Assembly: GCA_003564655.1 (NCBI GenBank)
Contig: PXES01000392.1
Coordinates: forward strand, 1 to 9,521
Source: Paracoccaceae bacterium
Lineage (GTDB): Bacteria > Pseudomonadota > Alphaproteobacteria > Rhodobacterales > Rhodobacteraceae
Direction: 5' to 3'
DNA: 9,521 bases
Of this stretch, positions 1-4,858 are shown piece by piece. Position 1 is the first letter of the stretch; each line of letters opens with the position of its first letter. The position numbers and the translations under genes were made by a program. The notes beneath the pieces were generated by a model that saw only the letters and a program-made list of their open reading frames with translations, did no database searches and was not told the origin of the DNA.

Positions 1-579
1 CAGATGGCGGTGTCGAACCCGGTGCTGTTCCTTGCCGCCGACCGCGAACTGGCCGAGGAAGCCTGGGCGGGCGACATCATCGGCATCCCCAACCATGGCC
101 AGTTGCGCATCGGCGACGCGCTGACCGAGGGCGAGGCGCTGCGCTTCACCGGCATTCCGTCCTTTGCGCCGGAACTGCTGCAGGCCTGCCGCGCGGGCGA
201 TCCGATGAAGGCCAAGCATCTGGATAAGGCGCTGACCCAATTCGCCGAGGAGGGCGCGGCCAAGGTGTTCCGCCCGATGATCGGGTCAGGGTTCATCGTC
301 GGTGTGGTGGGGCAGCTGCAGTTCGAGGTTCTGGCCAGCCGGATCGAGATGGAATACGGCCTGCCGGTGCGGTTCGAGCCGTCGCAATTCACCTCGGCCC
401 GCTGGGTGGCGGGCGACAAGGCGGCGGTGGAGGCGTTTGCCGCAGCCAACAAGCAGCACATGGCGCTCGACAGCGACGGCGACCCGGTGTTCATGACGCG
501 CCTGCAATGGGATATCGACCGGGTGGTGCGCGATTACCCCGAGGTGCGGTTGACCGCGACCAAGGAGATGATGGTCTGA
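1..579 (+). CDS. prfC: Peptide chain release factor 3 (RF3), 3' part
   Basis: This is the C-terminal 192 residues of RF3, the translational GTPase that removes RF1/RF2 from the ribosome after peptide release. The gene is open at the left edge, so the GTPase domain lies outside the window and the first in-frame ATG (position 4) is internal. Visible family landmarks are the domain II stretch GDIIGIPNHG with IGDALTEGE, then FTGIPSFAPEL, EEGAAKVFRP, and VGQLQFEVL, followed by the domain III segment with TSARWV. These align by eye with the end of E. coli RF3 and not with EF-G, which is encoded separately at 4859. The reading frame is intact to a TGA at 577-579. No terminator is visible after it, and a small gene follows 19 bp later, so co-transcription is possible. 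Confidence 0.96.
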   Translation, partial: QMAVSNPVLFLAADRELAEEAWAGDIIGIPNHGQLRIGDALTEGEALRFTGIPSFAPELLQACRAGDPMKAKHLDKALTQFAEEGAAKVFRPMIGSGFIVGVVGQLQFEVLASRIEMEYGLPVRFEPSQFTSARWVAGDKAAVEAFAAANKQHMALDSDGDPVFMTRLQWDIDRVVRDYPEVRLTATKEMMV

Positions 580-598
580 GCCTGCAGATCCCTGATCA

Positions 599-1051
599 GT
601 GATCCGCGCCGCCCTCGACACGGAGGCGGCGCCGTTCCTTGCGGATGACGCGATGTGCACGACGACGCTGGCGGAATTGCATCTCGCCTACCTCGCGCGT
701 GTCACCGAGGAAGAGCCGGAACACGAGCTGTCCTGGACATTCGAAGCCGTGGATGACCTCGTCAGGCATCACCCGGCCATTGCGCTCAAGCTTCTTCTGA
801 CCTGTATCGCGCGTGCCTGTGCCGCGCGCGACATCGGCCTGATCGCGGCCGGGCCGATCGAGGATCGCATCGCGGTCCATGGTCCTGCGGTCATCGACCG
901 TATCGAACACCAGGCGAAAACCAGCACCCGTTTGCGCTATACGTTTTCAGGCGCATGGCCCCAGGGGCAGGCCGAAACTGCAATCTGCGCGCGCATCCTG
1001 CGCGCCCGCGCCGCGGGGCCTGATATGGACAAGGACGACACCCCTTTCTGA
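599..1051 (+). CDS. DUF6869-type small protein of unknown function
   Basis: A 150-residue soluble, acidic protein without signal peptide or membrane segment. The layout LAELHLAYLAR (about 24-34), WTFEAVDDLVRHHP (46-59), AAGPIEDRIAVHGPAVIDRIE (83-103) and GAW (118-120) matches my recollection of the uncharacterised DUF6869 family; no catalytic motif is recognisable and I assign no function. The C-terminus is a charged Asp/Lys tail. The start is uncertain: GTG at 599 has no clear SD, and ATG at 653 (giving 132 residues and beginning five residues before the conserved helix) is equally plausible. It lies 19 bp downstream of prfC on the same strand and converges on lexA. Codon use looks like that of its neighbours, which supports a real gene. 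Confidence 0.72.
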   Translation: MIRAALDTEAAPFLADDAMCTTTLAELHLAYLARVTEEEPEHELSWTFEAVDDLVRHHPAIALKLLLTCIARACAARDIGLIAAGPIEDRIAVHGPAVIDRIEHQAKTSTRLRYTFSGAWPQGQAETAICARILRARAAGPDMDKDDTPF

Positions 1052-1141
1052 CCTCACCTTTGGTCAAATATCCTCGGGGGCGAATTGCGGCTTAGCCGCA
1101 AGAGGGGACGCGCCACCTTTCCCCGCCAGCGACCCGGCGCG
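1052..1141. repeat. Convergent intergenic spacer with hairpin and Rhodobacterales-like repeat motif
   Basis: This spacer separates the 3' ends of the DUF6869-type gene and lexA. Positions 1059-1080 read TTTGGTCAAATATCC and then TCGGGGG, a string I recall as recurrent downstream of genes in Rhodobacteraceae genomes; this is memory, not a search. At 1085-1101 there is a hairpin with a 7 bp stem (TTGCGGC / GCCGCAA) and TTA loop. Neither strand has a T-run after the stem, so it is not a classical intrinsic terminator, but it could stabilise 3' ends or act as a weak bidirectional one. Confidence 0.4.
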
Positions 1142-1828
1142 TCAATAGCTGCGGATCAGCCCCACCAGCCGCCCCTGCACGTGCCCCTGGTCGTCGCGCA
1201 GCAAGCGCGTCTCATAGGCCGGGTTCGCGGCCTCGAGCGCGATCATGCCGTTCTGGCGGCGGAACCGCTTGAGCGTCGCCTCATGCCCGTCGACCAGGGC
1301 CACGACGATATCGCCGTTATCGGCGCTGTCCTGCTCGCGGATCACGACGATATCGCCGTCATTGATACCCAGATCGATCATCGAGTCGCCCTGCACCTCG
1401 AGCGCGTAATGCGCCGCGCGACCGTGCAGCATCGTGCCCGGCACGGCGATGTCGGTCCCCTGCTCGCTGATCGCTTCGATCGGGGTGCCGGCGGCGATGC
1501 GGCCCATCACCGGCAGGCTGAGGGCCGCCGCCTCGACCGGCAGGGCCGCGGCGGGTTGCGATTTCGGGGGCGGCGCGCCGCCGTCGATCACCCGCGCTTC
1601 GACACGGTTCAGCGCATCGGGGAGCTTGAGAACTTCGATCGCCCGCGCGCGATGGGGCAGGCGGCGGATGAAGCCCCGCTCTTCCAGTGCGGTGATCAGC
1701 CGGTGGATCCCGGATTTTGACCGCAGGTCGAGCGCGTCCTTCATTTCATCGAATGAGGGCGCGACGCCTTCGCGTTCCATGCGCTCGTGAATGAGTTTCA
1801 GAAGGTCGATCTGTTTGCGCGTCAGCAT
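1142..1828 (-). CDS. lexA: LexA repressor, SOS regulator
   Basis: Transcriptional repressor of the SOS response that cleaves itself when RecA is activated on single-stranded DNA. The 228-residue protein starts MLTRKQIDLL. An N-terminal winged helix-turn-helix (about 1-65) contains SFDEMKDALDLRSKSGIHRLITALEERGFI, followed by a linker rich in Ala and Pro (about 72-102) and the S24 peptidase domain. The cleavage site is the Ala113-Gly114 pair in GRIAAGTP. The catalytic dyad is Ser149 in VQGDSM and Lys187 in EATLKRF. I chose the ATG at 1826-1828; a longer reading from TTG at 1846 adds six residues without family support. Alphaproteobacterial LexA is longer than the 202-residue E. coli protein, chiefly through this linker. 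An autoregulatory promoter and LexA box lie directly upstream, so expression should be DNA-damage inducible. Confidence 0.97.
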   Translation of the reverse strand: MLTRKQIDLLKLIHERMEREGVAPSFDEMKDALDLRSKSGIHRLITALEERGFIRRLPHRARAIEVLKLPDALNRVEARVIDGGAPPPKSQPAAALPVEAAALSLPVMGRIAAGTPIEAISEQGTDIAVPGTMLHGRAAHYALEVQGDSMIDLGINDGDIVVIREQDSADNGDIVVALVDGHEATLKRFRRQNGMIALEAANPAYETRLLRDDQGHVQGRLVGLIRSY

Positions 1829-1880
1829 GACAAGCCCCGCCTGCAAGGTTCTGGTTTCATTCCGGCATCAATCGTTACAT

Positions 1881-1895
1881 GTTCTAACTCTGTTC
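1881..1895. promoter_or_regulatory. LexA (SOS) box, GTTC-N7-GTTC
   Basis: The plus strand reads GTTC, seven bases, GTTC, which is the established direct-repeat SOS box of Rhodobacter and other alphaproteobacteria. On the lexA strand it reads GAAC-N7-GAAC and overlaps the -10 hexamer and the 3' part of the spacer of the lexA promoter, so bound LexA would block RNA polymerase. Its start is 53 bp from the lexA ATG. Confidence 0.93.
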
Positions 1896-1909
1896 CCCGT
1901 TGCTGTCAA
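1881..1909 (-). promoter_or_regulatory. lexA promoter (sigma-70 type)
   Basis: Read on the minus strand, a consensus -35 TTGACA (1909-1904) is followed by a 17 bp spacer and the -10 TAGAAC (1886-1881). The predicted start lies near 1874, giving a lexA leader of about 46 nt. The last four bases of the -10 are one half of the LexA box, which explains autoregulation. A degenerate second box lies within the leader (1848-1862). Confidence 0.85.
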
Positions 1910-1991
1910 CCAGACGTTGCGCAGTGGATTTCCGGGGTTTTGCCGGGTGCGGCGCTGCGCTAGAGATGGTGAACCTGTGAAGGAGTTTGCG

Positions 1992-2810
1992 ATGGCGCCA
2001 GCGATGCGCGTTCAGGCGATGGTAGTGGTCCGGTTCTCCTACCCCGCCGAGGCCGGGTTCCAGCTCAGCCGCGACGGTGTCGCGCAGGCGCGCGCAGCGC
2101 TTTACGACCCAGCGCGCCTCGCCCGTCGCTTCGCCCTGTTCGAGGCGCTGGCGCTGCCCTCGCTCGCAGCGCAGAGCGATCCGGAATTCACGCTGGTCGC
2201 GCTGGTGGGCGAGGACCTGCCGCCCGCGGCGCGCGCGCGGCTGGAGGGGTGCCTTGCGCCATTCGCCGACGCGCAGCTGGTCGCCCTGCCGCCGCACAAC
2301 AACTACAAGGGGACGAAGCTGGCCATCGAGGCCGCGCGCCGGGCGGACGTCACACATCTGCTGACCATCCGGCTGGATGATGACGACGCGCTGGGCCGCG
2401 ACGCCATCGCCGCGCACAAGGCGCTGGCCCCCCGGCTCGCGGCGCTGGGCCCAGTGGACGCCCCGGCCGTGGCGTGTTTCAACAACGGGTTGTTTCTGGA
2501 ACTGGGCCCGGCGGGCAACCGGGTCTTCGGTGTGATCGAGAAGCTGCCGATCAGCGTCGGCACCGGCATGATCGCCCCCGCAGGCGCGCGGCCCACTGTC
2601 TTCTCGACCGATCACCGGCGCCTGCACACACGCTGGAACTGCTATACCGAAGCACTGACCCCGCGTTTCATCCGTACCGTGCATCGCGACAACGACTCGG
2701 CCGCCGCAGTCAGCGGCACGCGGATCGACTACACGGACGCGGAACTCGACGCGGTGTTGGCGCGGCATTTCCCCTTCACCCGCGACCAGCTTCTGGCGCT
2801 GAGGGTCTGA
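1992..2810 (+). CDS. Putative rhamnosyltransferase-family glycosyltransferase
   Basis: A 272-residue cytosolic protein of the type annotated as putative rhamnosyl transferase (PF11316, assigned from memory). Landmarks are VVRFSY (12-17), the helix RRFALFEALALPSLAAQSDPEF (45-66) followed by TLVALVGEDLP, and an acidic LDDDD cluster at 128-132 that resembles the DxD metal/nucleotide-sugar site of GT-A enzymes. Near the C-terminus lie WNCYTE and VHRDNDS, consistent with the family. Sugar donor and acceptor cannot be told from the sequence; a surface polysaccharide role is an inference. The start is ATG 1992, with AAGGAG at 1980-1985 and a 6 nt spacer. The frame stays open upstream to 1791, but that extension crosses the lexA promoter and the beginning of lexA. 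The gene diverges from lexA and is followed 5 bp later by a transporter gene, implying one operon. Only a weak promoter candidate is visible (TTGCCG 1940-1945, TAGAGA 1961-1966, spacer 15). Confidence 0.82.
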   Translation: MAPAMRVQAMVVVRFSYPAEAGFQLSRDGVAQARAALYDPARLARRFALFEALALPSLAAQSDPEFTLVALVGEDLPPAARARLEGCLAPFADAQLVALPPHNNYKGTKLAIEAARRADVTHLLTIRLDDDDALGRDAIAAHKALAPRLAALGPVDAPAVACFNNGLFLELGPAGNRVFGVIEKLPISVGTGMIAPAGARPTVFSTDHRRLHTRWNCYTEALTPRFIRTVHRDNDSAAAVSGTRIDYTDAELDAVLARHFPFTRDQLLALRV

Positions 2811-2815
2811 GCGCC

Positions 2816-3706
2816 ATGCAGAACGACAACATTCGCGCCGCGTTCTACATGATGGGTGGCTCGAGCGCTTTTGCCGCAAATGATACCTTCCTGAAGCTCC
2901 TGGGCAGCGAGTTGGGAATGTTCCAGATCCTCGTGCTGCGGGGTATCGCGGTCTCGATCATCTTCGGGCTGATGGTCTGGCACGCACGCATCGCGTTCAG
3001 GGACCTGACGCGGGCGGATCGCAATTTCCTGCTGGTGCGCTCGGCCGCCGAGGCGGGGGCGGCCTTCTTCTTTTTCAATGCGCTGTTCAACATGCCGCTC
3101 GCGACAGTCACGGCGATCCTGCAATTCGTGCCGCTGGCTGTGGCGCTGGCCGCCTATCTGGTGCTGCGCGAGCCGCTGGGCTGGCGGCGGTTGTCGGCGA
3201 TCCTTGTGGGGTTCGCGGGGGTGATGCTGATCGTGCAGCCGGGGACGGCGGCGTTCAACATGGCGTCAGTGAACGCGCTGGCCTGCGTGGCGATGGTGAC
3301 GCTGCGCGACCTTTCGACACGGATGATGGCGGTGCAGGTGCCGTCCTCGCTGGTGGCGCTGACCACGGCGCTGGGGGGGATGCTGTTCGGCGTCGCGGGT
3401 TCGGCCTTCGAGGTGTGGGTGATGCCCTCGCCCGTGGCGTGGTTGTGGCTGTCGGGGACGGTGCTCTTCGCCTGTCTGGGCTACTACCTGATCATCCTGG
3501 CGATGCGGGGGGGCGAGTTGTCCTTTGTCGCACCCTTTCGCTATGCAGCCCTTCTCGCGGCGCTGGTGCTGGGCTGGTTCGTTCTGGGTGAATGGCCCGA
3601 TGCGCTGACGCTGCTCGGAAGTGCCATCGTGGTGGCAACGGGGCTGTTCGCGTTGTACCGCGAACGACAGTTGCAACAGCAGGCGCGGGCCGTGCAGACC
3701 GGATGA
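2816..3706 (+). CDS. DMT superfamily transporter, EamA type
   Basis: A 296-residue inner-membrane protein with about ten predicted helices (approximately 7-29, 36-56, 70-92, 96-117, 126-142, 149-166, 177-197, 206-227, 237-258 and 263-281), arranged as two EamA repeats. Typical family features are the loop LREPLGWRR ending the first repeat's fourth helix, the matching LGEWPD in the second repeat, and QFVPLAVALAAYL. The C-terminus is short and charged (RERQLQQQAR). The family exports amino acids, nucleosides or other small metabolites, and the substrate here is unknown. I start at ATG 2816, which has GAGGG at 2801-2805 and lies 5 bp after the glycosyltransferase stop, so translation is probably coupled. 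Upstream in-frame sequence to 2474 only shadows the glycosyltransferase. No terminator separates its stop from the str promoter 20 bp on, so some read-through into rpsL is possible. Confidence 0.93.
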   Translation: MQNDNIRAAFYMMGGSSAFAANDTFLKLLGSELGMFQILVLRGIAVSIIFGLMVWHARIAFRDLTRADRNFLLVRSAAEAGAAFFFFNALFNMPLATVTAILQFVPLAVALAAYLVLREPLGWRRLSAILVGFAGVMLIVQPGTAAFNMASVNALACVAMVTLRDLSTRMMAVQVPSSLVALTTALGGMLFGVAGSAFEVWVMPSPVAWLWLSGTVLFACLGYYLIILAMRGGELSFVAPFRYAALLAALVLGWFVLGEWPDALTLLGSAIVVATGLFALYRERQLQQQARAVQTG

Positions 3707-3725
3707 GAGGGACCCGGGCCGTGTG

Positions 3726-3754
3726 TTGACATCCCTCGCGACTCCCCCTATACG
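3726..3754 (+). promoter_or_regulatory. Promoter of the str-S10 operon
   Basis: A consensus -35 TTGACA (3726-3731), a spacer of exactly 17 bp, and a -10 TATACG (3749-3754) make this the strongest promoter-like sequence on the plus strand here. The six bases after the -10 are all G or C, ending at a likely start A3761. A GC-rich discriminator is what is known from stringently controlled ribosomal promoters, so (p)ppGpp control is a reasonable inference. A GANTC site (GACTC, 3740-3744) lies in the spacer. Confidence 0.8.
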
Positions 3755-3974
3755 CCGCGCAATCCTGACCGGGGCGTTGCCCGGATGGTCGGGGTCTCAG
3801 ATTTGATGTGGTCACGATCCGGGCCCCGATGCCCCGATCCTCTGGAATTCCACCGCGGCGACCCATGGATTGGGCCGCAAGCGGTTTTTCGCGTTCTGCC
3901 GAATCGGGTGGCGCGCGGGGCTTGAGAGGCGCGGCGCCGCGCCATGAACATGGGTTGAAACGGGAAGAACCGGA
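3755..3974 (+). promoter_or_regulatory. Long structured leader upstream of rpsL
   Basis: About 214 nt of untranslated leader lie between the predicted start and rpsL. It holds no convincing gene. Visible elements are a hairpin near the 5' end (3769-3784, GGGC/GCCC core with GTT loop); a tandem direct repeat of GCCCCGAT (3823-3830 and 3831-3838) whose second copy can pair with GGTCGGGG at 3787-3794 (one G-U pair); a short CCGC/GCGG stem followed by five T (3875-3889) that could compete with GCGGC (3855-3859) pairing to GCCGC (3874-3878); and a 16 bp palindrome at 3928-3943. A five-codon open frame (ATG 3944 to TGA 3958) has no visible SD. Regulation is inferred only from these structures. Confidence 0.5.
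3928..3943. repeat. Perfect 16 bp GC palindrome before rpsL
   Basis: GGCGCGGC followed directly by GCCGCGCC is an exact inverted repeat centred at 3935/3936, ending 31 bp before the rpsL start codon. In RNA it would form a tight hairpin just upstream of the rpsL ribosome binding site (GGGAAG 3962-3967, 7 nt spacer) without covering it. It could also be a dimeric protein site on DNA. Confidence 0.6.
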
Positions 3975-4346
3975 ATGCCAACGATCCAGCAGCTGATCCG
4001 CAAGCCGCGGCAGCCGAAAGTGAAGCGGTCCAAGTCGATGCATCTGGAGCAATGCCCCCAGAAGCGCGGCGTGTGCACCCGCGTCTATACCACCACGCCG
4101 AAGAAGCCGAACTCGGCCATGCGGAAGGTTGCCAAGGTGCGCCTGACCAATGGGTACGAGGTCATCAGCTACATCCCCGGCGAGAAGCACAACCTGCAGG
4201 AACACTCGGTCGTGCTGATCCGCGGGGGCCGCGTCAAGGACCTTCCCGGTGTGCGCTACCACATCCTGCGCGGTGTGCTCGATACGCAAGGGGTCAAGGA
4301 CCGCAAGCAGCGCCGCTCGAAATACGGCGCCAAGCGTCCGAAGTAA
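3975..4346 (+). CDS. rpsL: 30S ribosomal protein S12
   Basis: S12 sits at the decoding centre of the small subunit and helps set translational accuracy. The 123-residue protein has the normal family length and keeps the conserved stretches QKRGVCTRVYTTTPKKPNSA and HSVVLIRGGRVKDLPGVRYH, ending with RSKYGAKRPK. Lys43 and Lys88 (counting Met), the classical streptomycin-resistance positions, are both the sensitive wild-type residue, and Asp89, the site of methylthiolation in E. coli, is present. The start ATG at 3975 has GGGAAG seven bases upstream. It is the first gene of the str-S10 operon and its TAA stop overlaps the SD of rpsG, 12 bp before that gene. Confidence 0.99.
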   Translation: MPTIQQLIRKPRQPKVKRSKSMHLEQCPQKRGVCTRVYTTTPKKPNSAMRKVAKVRLTNGYEVISYIPGEKHNLQEHSVVLIRGGRVKDLPGVRYHILRGVLDTQGVKDRKQRRSKYGAKRPK

Positions 4347-4358
4347 GGAGAGTCCCAG

Positions 4359-4829
4359 ATGTCCCGCCGTCACGCTGCCGAAAAGCGCGAAATCCTGCCC
4401 GACGCCAAGTTCGGCGACATGGTGCTGTCGAAATTCATGAACAACCTGATGATCGACGGCAAGAAATCCGTGGCCGAGTCGATCGTCTACAACGCGATGG
4501 ACCGGGTCGAGACCCGTCTCAAGCGCGCCCCCATCGAGGTATTCCACGAGGCGCTCGACAACATCAAGCCCTCGGTCGAAGTTCGCTCGCGCCGCGTGGG
4601 GGGTGCCACCTATCAGGTGCCCGTTGAGGTGCGCCCCGCGCGCCGCGAGGCGCTGGCGATCCGCTGGCTGATCAAGGCCGCGCGCACCCGCAACGAGAAC
4701 ACCATGGAAGAGCGTCTCGCCGGTGAGCTGGTCGACGCGGTGAACTCGCGCGGTTCCGCCGTCAAGAAGCGCGAGGATACCCACAAGATGGCCGATGCCA
4801 ACAAGGCATTCAGCCACTACCGCTGGTAA
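4359..4829 (+). CDS. rpsG: 30S ribosomal protein S7
   Basis: S7 is a primary 16S rRNA binding protein that nucleates assembly of the 30S head and contacts the E site. The 156-residue protein is full length, from MSRRHAAEKREILPD through KFMNNLMIDGKKSVAE, VEVRSRRVGGATYQVPVEVRP and TRNENTMEERLAGEL to the usual end KMADANKAFSHYRW. AAGGAG (4345-4350) with an 8 nt spacer precedes ATG 4359 and overlaps the rpsL stop. In E. coli S7 represses the str operon by binding a long rpsL-rpsG spacer; here the spacer is only 12 bp, so that mechanism cannot operate in the same place. Confidence 0.99.
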   Translation: MSRRHAAEKREILPDAKFGDMVLSKFMNNLMIDGKKSVAESIVYNAMDRVETRLKRAPIEVFHEALDNIKPSVEVRSRRVGGATYQVPVEVRPARREALAIRWLIKAARTRNENTMEERLAGELVDAVNSRGSAVKKREDTHKMADANKAFSHYRW

Positions 4830-4858
4830 GACATACTGCAAGCCTGAGGACACAGATC

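Noticed and set aside
587..604. Three GATC sites at 7 bp intervals after prfC
   Set aside because: Striking spacing but only 18 bp, with partial palindromy and no known partner; probably chance.
1085..1101. Intrinsic terminator for lexA or the DUF6869-type gene
   Set aside because: The stem is good but neither strand has the following T-run, so I list it only as a hairpin.
1829..1846. Longer LexA starting at TTG 1846
   Set aside because: Adds six residues with a rare start and no family support; ATG 1828 gives the usual MLTRKQ start.
1791..1991. N-terminal extension of the glycosyltransferase
   Set aside because: It would run antisense through the start of lexA and across its promoter and LexA box; ATG 1992 has a strong SD at correct spacing.
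3944..3958. Five-codon leader ORF before rpsL
   Set aside because: Too short, no visible SD and no run of regulatory codons; likely chance.
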